The notes under the pieces: generated by a model
Told to the model about the DNA's origin: nothing
Database searches by the model: none
The model's input: the letters and a program-made list of their open reading frames with translations, nothing else
In this document: in pieces, positions 8,815 to 18,662 of the stretch
Layout: the number at the start of each line of letters is the position of its first letter
Position numbering within the stretch: the first letter of the stretch is position 1
Position numbers and translations under genes: made by a program
Assembly: GCF_028707975.1 (NCBI RefSeq)
Contig: NZ_JAQVZX010000006.1
Location: forward strand, 1 to 59,812
Reading direction: 5' to 3'
DNA: 59,812 nucleotides
Origin: Syntrophomonas sp.
GTDB lineage: Bacteria; Bacillota; Syntrophomonadia; Syntrophomonadales; Syntrophomonadaceae

Positions 8815-10515
8815 ATGAATGAATTTTTCGTCCAATATAGCGGTATCCTCTACTTGATACAATTGTTCTTTGCGGTAGTGATCGGCTTATATTTTTGGAA
8901 TCTACTGAAGAACCAACAGAGCCATAAAACGGTAATGGTAAAGGAGTCGGAAAAAGAGAGTTATAGGTTAAGACAGATGCGTAACATAAAGCTTAGCGAG
9001 CCTTTGTCCAGTATAACCCGTCCTGCTCATATGGATGATATTATAGGACAGAAGGAAGCAGTCTCCATTCTTCGTTCTGCTCTGTGCGGGCCGAATCCAC
9101 AACATGTTATCATATATGGTCCTCCTGGAGTAGGAAAAACCGCTGCTGCACGCCTGGTATTGGAAGAGGCTAAAAAAAACCCCCTCTCCCCTTTCAGAAA
9201 AGACGCCAACTTTGTAGAAGTTGATGCTACCATAAGCCGCTTTGATGAAAGAAACATAGCCGATCCATTGATTGGTTCGGTGCACGATCCCATATATCAG
9301 GGGGCTGGGTCTATGGGTTCAGCCGGCATTCCTCAACCCAAGCCGGGAGCCTGTACCCGGGCCCACGGGGGCATTCTCTTTATTGATGAAATCGGGGAAT
9401 TACATCCTTTACAGATGAACAAATTGCTGAAAGTTTTGGAAGATAGAAAAGTTATGCTGGAGAGTGCTTATTACACGGAACACAACCGGACTATTCCGCT
9501 TTATATTCATGAAATATTTAACCAGGGGCTTCCCGCTGATTTTCGCCTGGTGGGTGCAACCACACGCTCCCCGGATGAGCTATCGGCAGCTTTGCGATCA
9601 CGCTGTCTGGAAATCTTCTTTAATTCCCTTACAAAGGAAGATATAGAACACATAACCCATAATGCGGCCCGGAAAATAGATTTTCCCCTGGAACCTGCAG
9701 CCTTGAAGGAAATAAGTCGCTATGCCGGTAATGGAAGGGAAGCGGTGAATATGATCCAACTCTCGGCGGGAATAGCTCAGGTGGAAAAAGAAAATAAAAT
9801 AAGCCTGTCTATCGTGGAAAAAGTTTTAAACAATGGCCGATTTTCACCGCGCCGGGAGATCAAGATAAAGGGAGAAGCAATGGTAGGGGTAGTTAATGGA
9901 CTGGCCGTGTTTGGCGCCAATATGGGTACTTTATTGGAGGTAGAGGCTGCGGCTCTTTCTGTGGCCAAAGGCCAGGGCAACTGGACGGTTACCGGAGTGG
10001 TAGATGAAGAACAAGTTGGAGGACAGGAAAGACAATTCCGGCGGAAAAGTATGGCCCGAGGAGCGGTTGAAAATGTCCTTACCGTTTTGAGGTCAAATTA
10101 TGATTTAGAAATTGGGGATTACAACATCCATCTGAATTTCCCCGGGGGCATTCCCGTAGATGGACCCTCAGCGGGTATAAGTATGGCCACTGCCATCTAT
10201 TCGAGTATTACCGGTAAAGCAGTGGATAATCTTTTAGCCATGACCGGGGAAATCTCAGTCTACGGCAAGGTTAAGCCGGTGGGAGGAGTTATAGCTAAAA
10301 TTGAGGCCGCCCGCAGGGCTGGAGTGCAAAAGGTCATTATCCCGGCGGAAAATTGGCTTAGTATTTTTGACGATTTTCCTGATTTAAAAGTGATTCCGGT
10401 TCAGGAATTGGAGGAGGTCTTTTCCTGGGCTTTTCTTGAGCAGCAAGTATTTCCCGCTACTACAGATAAACCGCTGCAAATGATTAATGAGCCCGGCCTT
10501 GGCGTTTCGACTTGA
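8815..10515 (+). CDS. lonB: Membrane-anchored Lon-like protease LonB
   Basis: 566 aa. A single N-terminal membrane segment (residues about 8-30) replaces the LonA substrate-binding domain. The AAA+ module has Walker A GPPGVGKT at 102-109 and Walker B ILFIDEIGEL. The C-terminal Lon protease domain carries the catalytic Ser in DGPSAG and the Lys in the VGGVIAKIEAA region. This architecture matches the Firmicute LonB subfamily, linked in Bacillus to sporulation. It lies directly upstream of lonA, the conserved order. Confidence 0.93.
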   Translation: MNEFFVQYSGILYLIQLFFAVVIGLYFWNLLKNQQSHKTVMVKESEKESYRLRQMRNIKLSEPLSSITRPAHMDDIIGQKEAVSILRSALCGPNPQHVIIYGPPGVGKTAAARLVLEEAKKNPLSPFRKDANFVEVDATISRFDERNIADPLIGSVHDPIYQGAGSMGSAGIPQPKPGACTRAHGGILFIDEIGELHPLQMNKLLKVLEDRKVMLESAYYTEHNRTIPLYIHEIFNQGLPADFRLVGATTRSPDELSAALRSRCLEIFFNSLTKEDIEHITHNAARKIDFPLEPAALKEISRYAGNGREAVNMIQLSAGIAQVEKENKISLSIVEKVLNNGRFSPRREIKIKGEAMVGVVNGLAVFGANMGTLLEVEAAALSVAKGQGNWTVTGVVDEEQVGGQERQFRRKSMARGAVENVLTVLRSNYDLEIGDYNIHLNFPGGIPVDGPSAGISMATAIYSSITGKAVDNLLAMTGEISVYGKVKPVGGVIAKIEAARRAGVQKVIIPAENWLSIFDDFPDLKVIPVQELEEVFSWAFLEQQVFPATTDKPLQMINEPGLGVST

Positions 10516-10618
10516 TGATTGGTAGATAAAGTAGCAACTGCCTGGAAATCGATTACAGGCGTTATTGCACTGAATTAACACATATAGTAGAATAGATGTG
10601 CTTGGGAGGTGTTTATTT

Positions 10619-13057
10619 ATGCCAACAGAAGACCATCAAATATATAGAGAATTACCTATGCTGCCTCTCCGCGGGGTGCTGGTTTTCCCCTATACCGTCA
10701 TACACTTGGATGTAGGGCGGAAGAAGTCCATACATGCTATAGAAGACGCTATGCTGGGTTCCAAGGAAATATTTTTAGCAACGCAGAAGGAAGCCCAAAC
10801 CGATGAACCGGATGAAGAAGATATTTATGAAGTAGGCACGGTTGCTGAAATAAGACAAATATTAAAAATGCCGGGTGGAACCATGCGGGTTTTGGTAGAA
10901 GGTTTATTTCGGGCGGAAATTCACTCTTATCTATCTAATGATCCTTATATGAAAGTGCAAGTGGAAGAATTAAGGGATAAAAAGATTAAGAGCCCTGAAC
11001 AGGAAGCTCTCATGAGAAACCTGGTGGGTCAATTTGAACAATATGTAAGGATGAGCAAAAAGGTTCCTCCCGAAACGGTGGTTTCAGTAGTAGCTATTGA
11101 AGAAGGAGGAAGACTGGCGGATGTTATTGCATCCCATCTTAATCTGAGAATAAATGAAAAACAGCGGATATTGGAATTGAACGATATTGCTAAGAGGTTG
11201 AATTACCTTTGCGAACTGCTGGCCAAGGAAATGGAAGTTCTGGAACTGGAAAGAAAGATCAATATCCGGGTGCGCAAGCAGATGGAAAAGACGCAGAAGG
11301 AATACTATTTAAGGGAACAAATAAAGGCTATCCAAAAGGAATTGGGAGAAAAAGACGAGCGTACGAGTGAAGTTGAAGAATTCAGAGGACGCATCAAGAA
11401 AGCCAATATGCCCAAAGATGCTGAGGAAAAGGCCTTTAAGGAGTTGGAAAGGCTGGAAAAAATGCCACCGATGGTGGCTGAAGCCGTGGTGGTGCGCAAC
11501 TACCTGGATTGGATTTTATCTTTGCCCTGGTCGTTCGAAACCCGGGATCGCTTGGATTTAAAAGCCGCCGAAGCAATATTGGATGAGGACCATTACGGTT
11601 TGGAAAAACCGAAAGAAAGAATTCTGGAGTATTTGGCCATTCGTAAGCTGGCCAAGAAAATGAAAGGTCCCATTCTCTGTTTGGTTGGTCCTCCCGGGGT
11701 AGGAAAGACCTCTTTAGGCAAGTCAGTAGCTCGCTCCCTGGGACGGAAATTCATCCGTATGTCTTTGGGAGGCATCCGGGATGAGGCCGAAATAAGAGGG
11801 CATCGTCGGACTTATGTAGGTTCCATGCCGGGCCGCATATTGCAGGGCATGAAAACAGCGGGTTCCAAAAACCCCGTCTTTCTCCTGGATGAAATCGACA
11901 AGATGACCATGGACTTTCGCGGAGACCCGGCCTCGGCCCTTCTAGAGGTCTTGGATCCCGAACAAAACTATATTTTCAGTGATCATTATCTGGAAATACC
12001 CTTTGATTTGTCCAAGGTAATGTTTATTACCACGGCCAACTCGGTTTTCAATATCCCTCGTCCCTTGCTGGACCGGATGGAAATAATAGAAATAACTGGA
12101 TACACCGAGGAAGACAAAGTTCACATTGCCAGTGATTACCTGGTACCAAAACAAATAAAAGAACACGGCCTGAAGGAAAGTAATATTGCATTCTCCGAAG
12201 GAACCTTGCGCCGAATTATCCGCGAATATACTCGGGAAGCCGGGGTTAGAAACCTGGAAAGACAGATTGCTTCTATATGCCGCAAGGTGGCTCGCCAGGT
12301 GGTGGAAGATAAAGATACTTATGTTCATGTCGGCTCCAACAGTTTAAATCGTTTTTTAGGAGTAGGCAGATACCGCTATGGAATAGCGGAAAGCGAAAAC
12401 CAGGTAGGGGTAGCAACTGGTTTGGCCTGGACGGAGAGTGGAGGGGAAATATTATCTATTGAAGTTGCTTTGCTAAAGGGCAAGGGGAACTTGACCTTAA
12501 CCGGCAAGCTGGGTGAAGTGATGAAGGAATCAGCCCAGGCAGCATTAACCTATGTTCGTTCCAAAGCAGATGAATTAGGAATTAGTGACGAAATCCGTGA
12601 TAAATATGATGTACACATCCATATTCCCGAAGGGGCCATCCCCAAGGATGGGCCATCCGCCGGAATAACTCTGGCTACGGCCCTGGCTTCAGCCATGTCT
12701 GGCCTCCCGGTTCGAAGTGAGCTTGCTATGACCGGTGAAATAACCCTGCGGGGTAGAATCCTGCCTATTGGCGGATTAAAAGAAAAAATTCTGGCGGCTC
12801 ATAGAGCGGGGATTACCAAGGTACTTCTGCCGGTAGAAAATAAAAAGGATTTGGCCGAAATACCAGCCCCGGTTAAAAGAAAAATTAAGCTGGTTCTGGT
12901 CAGTCATATGGATGAAGTATTAGAGGAAACCCTGCTCAAGTTGGAACCTATGCAAACGGGTGAAGAATTTCCCGGTGTATTGCTAAATCCTGAGTTGGTT
13001 GGGGAGAGCCTGGGCCAGGAAAGGGTAGAGCCCGAAGCCAATAAAGATCTATGTTAG
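10619..13057 (+). CDS. lon: ATP-dependent protease La (LonA)
   Basis: 812 aa, full length. It has the N-terminal LON substrate-binding domain ([20 protein letters not shown]), a coiled-coil linker, an AAA+ module with Walker [14 protein letters not shown] and Walker [10 protein letters not shown], and the C-terminal protease domain with the catalytic Ser in KDGPSAGIT and Lys in IGGLKEKIL. It degrades misfolded and regulatory proteins. ATG 10619 follows GGGAGGTG; a weaker in-frame start lies at 10598. It is followed closely by ysxC. Confidence 0.97.
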   Translation: MPTEDHQIYRELPMLPLRGVLVFPYTVIHLDVGRKKSIHAIEDAMLGSKEIFLATQKEAQTDEPDEEDIYEVGTVAEIRQILKMPGGTMRVLVEGLFRAEIHSYLSNDPYMKVQVEELRDKKIKSPEQEALMRNLVGQFEQYVRMSKKVPPETVVSVVAIEEGGRLADVIASHLNLRINEKQRILELNDIAKRLNYLCELLAKEMEVLELERKINIRVRKQMEKTQKEYYLREQIKAIQKELGEKDERTSEVEEFRGRIKKANMPKDAEEKAFKELERLEKMPPMVAEAVVVRNYLDWILSLPWSFETRDRLDLKAAEAILDEDHYGLEKPKERILEYLAIRKLAKKMKGPILCLVGPPGVGKTSLGKSVARSLGRKFIRMSLGGIRDEAEIRGHRRTYVGSMPGRILQGMKTAGSKNPVFLLDEIDKMTMDFRGDPASALLEVLDPEQNYIFSDHYLEIPFDLSKVMFITTANSVFNIPRPLLDRMEIIEITGYTEEDKVHIASDYLVPKQIKEHGLKESNIAFSEGTLRRIIREYTREAGVRNLERQIASICRKVARQVVEDKDTYVHVGSNSLNRFLGVGRYRYGIAESENQVGVATGLAWTESGGEILSIEVALLKGKGNLTLTGKLGEVMKESAQAALTYVRSKADELGISDEIRDKYDVHIHIPEGAIPKDGPSAGITLATALASAMSGLPVRSELAMTGEITLRGRILPIGGLKEKILAAHRAGITKVLLPVENKKDLAEIPAPVKRKIKLVLVSHMDEVLEETLLKLEPMQTGEEFPGVLLNPELVGESLGQERVEPEANKDLC

Positions 13058-13129
13058 AAAAGTAAGGCGCGAGGTGTAAGGGATAATTTGGGCAGCGAAG
13101 AAGACAAATTAACAAGACAAAGAGGTCCT

Positions 13130-13717
13130 ATGGGGTTAAAAGTAAAAAAAGCGGAATTAGAGGGAATTTATGTAGATATTAATCAACTACCGGCGGGCAA
13201 TCTCCCGGAAATTGCCCTGACCGGTCGTTCCAATGTGGGGAAATCTTCTTTAATCAATAAAATATGCAACCGCAAAAAATTGGCCAAGTCCAGTTCAACT
13301 CCCGGTAAAACTAGAACCATAAATTATTATTTAATTAACGATCAATGGTTTATGGTTGATTTGCCGGGCTATGGTTACGCCCGGGTTTCCCGGGAAGAAA
13401 AATCCCGCTGGAAGAAAATGATTGAGGCTTATCTTAGCCAGCGGGAACAGCTTCGGGGTGTGATTCAATTACTGGATATTCGGCATGAACCCGGAGAAAA
13501 TGATATTTTGATGAAAGACTGGCTATTGCATTTGCAGATACCGGTATTGATAGTAGCTACCAAAGCCGACAAGCTCTCCCGAGGGGCCAGAATGAAAAAT
13601 ATGGCGGTGATTCGTAAGACCCTGGATTTACCTGATATGCCCCTGGTATTTTCCGCTCATACCGGGGAGGGGGTAGAGGAATTAAAAGCCGCCCTGGCTG
13701 AGCTTCTCTCCCCTTAG
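13130..13717 (+). CDS. ysxC: Ribosome-biogenesis GTP-binding protein YsxC/EngB
   Basis: A 195-aa TRAFAC GTPase. G1 is GRSNVGKSS, the switch region TPGKTRTINYY, G3 DLPGYGYA and G4 TKADK. It acts in large-subunit assembly. ATG 13130 is preferred because AGAGG sits 5 bases upstream and the product then matches the usual 195-aa size. The frame also opens from a TTG at 13088. The 3' end overlaps the convergent gene by 4 bp. Confidence 0.94.
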   Translation: MGLKVKKAELEGIYVDINQLPAGNLPEIALTGRSNVGKSSLINKICNRKKLAKSSSTPGKTRTINYYLINDQWFMVDLPGYGYARVSREEKSRWKKMIEAYLSQREQLRGVIQLLDIRHEPGENDILMKDWLLHLQIPVLIVATKADKLSRGARMKNMAVIRKTLDLPDMPLVFSAHTGEGVEELKAALAELLSP

Positions 13718-14976
13718 AGGGAGGTTTTTTGACTTATTCTTTCTTTCATATATTGAATCAATTCTTGCTCACTTTTACCGGGCAGAGATTTAGAAAAATC
13801 ATCTAGCAGATCATAAAGCCGTTCGCGGCCATTCTCTTCTGCCAGCAACTCCTGAGGGGTTTTTTTATCCAGTTCCCCATGAGGAGTAGACAACCAGCGC
13901 TCAGTTTCCCTATCTTTGATTACAGTAAACCACAAACTCATTAACTCCTCAGCCGGGGGCTGCTTGCGGAAACGGTTATTAACCACAGCCCATTCTTTCT
14001 CGGGTAAAATATCCACCAGCACTTGCTTAAGCTTATGAATATCCTCCAGTAAATCGGCAGCAAAAAGTATATTATCCATGCCGACTCCTATTCTGGCATA
14101 AGCTCGATTCTCTCCGGAAAAGTGGAACCAGCTATATCCTCCGGTTTGGTGAAGCAAGGTATAGTCTTTATTATTTGCCAGCTGTTTTAGGAGCAGGTTT
14201 CTTTCTTCATCGTTAATACTGCTGCTTTCTATATGATTGAAGCTTAGCAGTACTTTCTTATAAGCGTGGTCGAAAAGTCCATAGAGCATTTCTGCATTAA
14301 ATTTTAAGAGGTTAGTAATTTTTTCTCCCAATAAACTACTCAAGTATTCCATATGTTGCTTTAGAAAATCCTTTTCCGCAGATTTGTTTTCCATAACCAA
14401 CACCATACCGGAAAAAACATTTTCTCCCGGGAAATTGACTAATCGCCCTAAAAGAAGAACGGGGTTTTCTTCGGCATCAACTTCCCAGGGTTCCTTTAAG
14501 AGGACTTTATGCTCTTTAGCCAGGAAAATATCTTCAATCTCCAGGTGCATATCCTGGTATCCTTTAACTTCATATACCGATAAATAGGAAAAAACCAGAG
14601 CGGTTAAACAATCCCGCAAGGGATTTTCCATAAAGCTTCCATGTTCCTTTAAATATTGAAAAGCAAAGGTATCATCGTCATGGGAAGCCAGGTCAAACCA
14701 TAAGCAGTCAGACATAAGGCTTTCATGTTCCGGGGGCAGATTTTTATCTACCGTAAAAGCAAGAAAGTGTTCTTTAATTTCTTTATTGACCTTTTTAATC
14801 TGCTGACCATAGAATTGATCCAGTTTTATTTTTGCCGCTATTATCAACTGGCTATAGCGAGTAAAGGGGTCGCCATCAAAGTCCAGCAACTCACTTAAGG
14901 CACCGCAGCACTTTTTGTATTTCTTCCCACTACCGCAAAGACAGGGGTCATTTCTACCTGGTTTTGCAACCTTCAT
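13714..14976 (-). CDS. SEC-C motif-containing protein of unknown function
   Basis: 420 aa. The N-terminus carries a SEC-C zinc-binding motif (residues about 8-25: GRNDPCLCGSGKKYKKCCG). The remaining 390 residues are mostly helical and acidic, and I recognise no family in them. SEC-C motifs bind Zn and can mediate protein contacts, as at the SecA C-terminus. It is convergent with ysxC and 14 bp downstream of the psd-like gene, so probably co-transcribed with it. An N-terminal SEC-C ahead of a long unassigned domain is less usual than the C-terminal position. Confidence 0.75.
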   Translation of the reverse strand: MKVAKPGRNDPCLCGSGKKYKKCCGALSELLDFDGDPFTRYSQLIIAAKIKLDQFYGQQIKKVNKEIKEHFLAFTVDKNLPPEHESLMSDCLWFDLASHDDDTFAFQYLKEHGSFMENPLRDCLTALVFSYLSVYEVKGYQDMHLEIEDIFLAKEHKVLLKEPWEVDAEENPVLLLGRLVNFPGENVFSGMVLVMENKSAEKDFLKQHMEYLSSLLGEKITNLLKFNAEMLYGLFDHAYKKVLLSFNHIESSSINDEERNLLLKQLANNKDYTLLHQTGGYSWFHFSGENRAYARIGVGMDNILFAADLLEDIHKLKQVLVDILPEKEWAVVNNRFRKQPPAEELMSLWFTVIKDRETERWLSTPHGELDKKTPQELLAEENGRERLYDLLDDFSKSLPGKSEQELIQYMKERISQKTSL

Positions 14977-14990
14977 CTCACGCCTCCTAT

Positions 14991-15650
14991 TTATTTTTCT
15001 TGCTCAGATACTGCCGGGTGAAAGCGGGCAACGATGGTTTCTCCGCCTTTTACCTTCTGACCAGGAACCACCAGAATTTCGGCTTCCAGGGGTAAGTATA
15101 GTTCCGTACAGGAACCAAAGCGTATAAGGCCGATCCTTTCCCCTGCATTCAAGGTATCACCTGGATTCACCCAGCAAACAATGCGACGGGCTATTAGTCC
15201 GGTTATCTGCACTACCAGTATTCTCCCATATTCGGAAAGCAAACCTACATAGTTACGGGCATTTTTTTCACCCGCTTCCTTTTTGAAGGCAGGTAAAAAA
15301 ATCCCGCCTTTTCGATTTACCCATTCTATGGTACCCGCCATGGGACTACGATTAACATGGACATTAAATAGATTTAAAAAAATCCTTAGCTGTATAGTTT
15401 TAGTCTGTAAATATTGATCCTCCCAGACAGTATTGATTTCCATTATCCTGCCATCAGCCGGGGCTAAAACCAGATCTTTATCCTCATTGACTTTTCGTTC
15501 CGGATTGCGAAAAAAATAAAGACAAAAAACAGTTAAGATGCTAGCGGCTATGGCGAACTTATACCAGGAGATCCATAGAAGCAAAAAAGTTATAACGGCA
15601 AAAAAAATAATAAAAGGCCATCCTTCACGGGCAATTATATTATTGTGCAT
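14991..15650 (-). CDS. psd: Phosphatidylserine decarboxylase, short (Psd-B-like) form
   Basis: A 219-aa membrane enzyme that converts phosphatidylserine to phosphatidylethanolamine. Two N-terminal hydrophobic segments (about 10-45) precede the decarboxylase domain (APADGRIMEI; FNVHVNRSPMAG). A Gly-Ser in IRFGSCTELYLP is the expected self-cleavage site that makes the pyruvoyl cofactor. ATG 15650 has GGGAGAAGAA immediately upstream; the longer frame from 15689 is not needed. No pssA neighbour is visible. Confidence 0.9.
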   Translation of the reverse strand: MHNNIIAREGWPFIIFFAVITFLLLWISWYKFAIAASILTVFCLYFFRNPERKVNEDKDLVLAPADGRIMEINTVWEDQYLQTKTIQLRIFLNLFNVHVNRSPMAGTIEWVNRKGGIFLPAFKKEAGEKNARNYVGLLSEYGRILVVQITGLIARRIVCWVNPGDTLNAGERIGLIRFGSCTELYLPLEAEILVVPGQKVKGGETIVARFHPAVSEQEK

Positions 15651-15827
15651 TTCTTCTCCCTCAATTCTAATGCCATAATCTAGAGACAATTGTAACTCAT
15701 AAAGGCCTTAAATGTTAAGTGAAATTTGCTCTGGAACTTGCACTAATGTATCTGCTTTAAGTAGAATTGAGAAAGAAGTTTAAAATTCGATAGAAAAAAA
15801 CAGCAAGTAAGCATAAATTAACCAGGA

Positions 15828-15905
15828 CTCTGCGGCAAGAATCCCTTTGTTGCATAAGGGTTGGATAAATATACAAGCATAAGGTTTATGACTTTTTGCT
15901 GTGAA
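15828..15905 (+). repeat. Degenerate short copy of the MITE-like family
   Basis: It shares TTGCATAAGGGTTGGATAAA and TATACAAGCATA with the left end of the family and ends TTTTTGCTGTG, a decayed right terminus. It lies in the psd-valS divergent spacer, inside the presumed valS leader. No T-box motif was found in that spacer. Confidence 0.55.
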
Positions 15906-15933
15906 CCAGTGGAAATAAGGAGGTAAATCTTTG

Positions 15934-18585
15934 ATGTCGATGGTCACGAGTTTGCCCAGTGTATATGAACCAGGACAGGTCGAGAACAAATGGTATCAAT
16001 ACTGGAGGGAGAATAATTATTTTGCCCCCCGTCCGGATTTGGAGGGAAAAGCTTTTTCCATTGTTATGCCCCCGCCCAATGTCACCGGGTCATTGCATCT
16101 GGGACATGCCCTGGATAATACTTTGCAGGATATATTAACCCGCTGGCGGAGAATGCAGGGATATAATGCTTTATGGCTGCCCGGAACCGACCATGCCGGG
16201 ATAGCCACCCAGGCCAGGGTTGAGGAGGCGCTGGCCCGGGAGGGATTGAATAAGTACGAATTAGGCAGAGAAAATTTTTTGGAAAGGGTATGGGAGTGGA
16301 AGCACTTATATGGCAACCGGATAACCCAGCAGTTGAGTCTAATGGGCTCATCCTGCGATTGGAGCCGGGAGCGCTTCACTATGGATGAAGGTTGTTCCCG
16401 GGCGGTGCGTGAGGTTTTTGTCAATCTCTATGAAAAGGGCTTGATTTACCAGGGGGATTACATAATAAACTGGTGTCCCCGCTGTCACACGGCTATTTCC
16501 GATATTGAAGTGGAACATGAGGATAGTGCTGGCCATCTCTGGCATATAAGATACCCGCTGGAGGGTGAAGATGAGTTTATAGTGGTAGCCACTACCAGGC
16601 CGGAAACCATGCTGGGAGATACCGGGGTGGCCGTGCATCCTGATGACGAAAGATACCAGCATCTTATTGGCAAGAAAATCTTGCTTCCCCTGATGAACCG
16701 GGTGATACCGGTGTTTGCTGATGATTATGTGGACCAAGACTTTGGTACCGGGGCGGTTAAAGTAACCCCGGCCCATGACCCTAACGATTTTGATATGGGT
16801 TTGCGGCATGGGGTGGAGCAAATAGCGGTGATAGACAAGTATGGCTTTATGAATGAGAATGCTGGCCCTTACCAGGGTCTGGACCGTTATGCTTGCCGCC
16901 GCCAGGTAGTGGAAGATTTAGAAGCTCAGAGCTATCTGCTCCAGGTGGAAGAACACCGGCATGCCGTAGGACATTGCCAGCGCTGTGATACCGTAATCGA
17001 ACCGTTGGTATCCACCCAGTGGTTTGTAAAGATGAAGCCTTTAGCTGAGCCCGCCATTCAAAAGGTGCTGGACGGAGAAATAAGATTCGTTCCGGAGCGT
17101 TTTACCCGGATATACATCAATTGGATGGAAAATATCCGGGATTGGTGCATATCCCGACAGTTGTGGTGGGGACACCGTATACCGGTATGGTTTTGCCAGG
17201 AATGTGGGGAGATAATCTGCAGTAAAGAAGATCCAGACTGCTGCCCGCAATGTGAGTCAGCTGAATTAAAACAGGATGATGATGTATTGGATACCTGGTT
17301 TAGCAGTGCTCTCTGGCCTTTTTCCACTCTGGGCTGGCCGGATAAGACCCGGGATTTGGATTTCTTTTACCCCACCACCGTCCTGGTTACCGGCCGCGAT
17401 ATCATTTTTTTTTGGGTGGCGCGTATGATTTTCTCCGGAATTGAACACACGGGAGAGGTCCCTTTCTATGATGTAAATATTCATGGATTGATTCTGGATG
17501 CCCAGGGCCGAAAAATGAGCAAGTCCTTAAATAACGGTATAGATCCGATTGAAGTGATAGAGAAGTTTGGCGCCGATACCCTGAGGTTTTCCCTAATTAC
17601 TGGTGTAACACCAGGGAATGATGTTCGTTTTCATTGGGATAAGGTGGAGAACACCCGTAATTTTGCCAATAAAATATGGAATGCTTCGCGTTTTGTTCTT
17701 CTGAGTATGGAGGGATTTGAAGCCATCAAGCCAGGCATTGAGGAGCTGATGCTGGCGGATCGCTGGATTCTGTCGCGTTTACAGCTTACCATGGCGGAAG
17801 TAACCAGCTTATTGGACAAATATGACCTGGGTGAAGCAGCCCGCAGACTCTACGAATTTATCTGGGATGAATTTTGCGACTGGTACATTGAACTGGCCAA
17901 ACCCCGGCTGGTAAACCAGGCTAATCCCCGGGAAAGATTGGTAGTGCAAAATGTCTTGCGGGATGTTCTGGTCGATATATTGCGCCTCCTGCATCCTTTT
18001 ATGCCCTTTATCACTGAGGAGATATATCACTTTCTACCTGCTCACTCCGCTACCGTCATGCTGGATCCCTGGCCGGAGAGCAAAGAGGAATTGATCTGGC
18101 TGCCAGAGCTAGAGCAGATGCAGCAGTTGATGCAGGCTATTCGAGCTCTGCGTAATATTCGCTCCGAATTTAATATAAATCCCTCTACTCTCATTAAATC
18201 AATAATGGTAGTGCCGGATGAAGCGAGAAGGCAAGTCTTTATGGATAATCAGGCCATGATCAAGCAAATGGCCCGTTTGGAGCAGTTAGAGCTGCTGTAT
18301 GAACTGGAGAAGAAACCGGAACAGGCGGTATCGGCCCTGCTTTCCGCAGCTGAGATCTATGTACCGTTGGAAGGCATAATCGATGTGGAAAAAGAAATCC
18401 AGCGCCTGCTAAAGGAATTAAAGACGGCCGAGAGCGATCTTCAAAAAGCGGAAAACAAACTTAACAATGAGAAGTTCCTGTCCAAAGCTCCTCCCGAGGT
18501 TATTGAGAAGGAGAGAAGTAAGGCTGGAGAGGCGATAAACAGAAAAGAGGGGATTTTACAACGCTTGCAGCTTTTGAAGAAATAG
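15934..18585 (+). CDS. valS: Valyl-tRNA synthetase
   Basis: 883 aa, class I. The HIGH-type motif is in NVTGSLHLGHAL (about residues 46-57), and the KMSKS loop is in GRKMSKSLNNG. The CP1 editing domain lies between (ATTRPETMLGDTGVAV; GTGAVKVTPAHDPND). Anticodon-binding helices and a C-terminal coiled coil (KEIQRLLKELKTAESDLQKA) follow. It has zinc-type Cys pairs at CPRCHT, CQRC and CQEC. AAGGAGG precedes ATG 15934. The 3' end overlaps the probable folC 5' region. Confidence 0.97.
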   Translation: MSMVTSLPSVYEPGQVENKWYQYWRENNYFAPRPDLEGKAFSIVMPPPNVTGSLHLGHALDNTLQDILTRWRRMQGYNALWLPGTDHAGIATQARVEEALAREGLNKYELGRENFLERVWEWKHLYGNRITQQLSLMGSSCDWSRERFTMDEGCSRAVREVFVNLYEKGLIYQGDYIINWCPRCHTAISDIEVEHEDSAGHLWHIRYPLEGEDEFIVVATTRPETMLGDTGVAVHPDDERYQHLIGKKILLPLMNRVIPVFADDYVDQDFGTGAVKVTPAHDPNDFDMGLRHGVEQIAVIDKYGFMNENAGPYQGLDRYACRRQVVEDLEAQSYLLQVEEHRHAVGHCQRCDTVIEPLVSTQWFVKMKPLAEPAIQKVLDGEIRFVPERFTRIYINWMENIRDWCISRQLWWGHRIPVWFCQECGEIICSKEDPDCCPQCESAELKQDDDVLDTWFSSALWPFSTLGWPDKTRDLDFFYPTTVLVTGRDIIFFWVARMIFSGIEHTGEVPFYDVNIHGLILDAQGRKMSKSLNNGIDPIEVIEKFGADTLRFSLITGVTPGNDVRFHWDKVENTRNFANKIWNASRFVLLSMEGFEAIKPGIEELMLADRWILSRLQLTMAEVTSLLDKYDLGEAARRLYEFIWDEFCDWYIELAKPRLVNQANPRERLVVQNVLRDVLVDILRLLHPFMPFITEEIYHFLPAHSATVMLDPWPESKEELIWLPELEQMQQLMQAIRALRNIRSEFNINPSTLIKSIMVVPDEARRQVFMDNQAMIKQMARLEQLELLYELEKKPEQAVSALLSAAEIYVPLEGIIDVEKEIQRLLKELKTAESDLQKAENKLNNEKFLSKAPPEVIEKERSKAGEAINRKEGILQRLQLLKK

Positions 18586-18662
18586 CAGGTCAACAACTTG
18601 AAGAAATAGCCAGCTCGGGCATTAAACCCGGTCTAAGCAGAATCGAAGCCCTGCTTCGGGAG

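Noticed and set aside
15690-15933. T-box leader for valS
   Set aside because: Common in Firmicutes, but no AGGGTGGNACCGCG-like word or terminator pair is present; the spacer holds a degenerate MITE-like copy instead.
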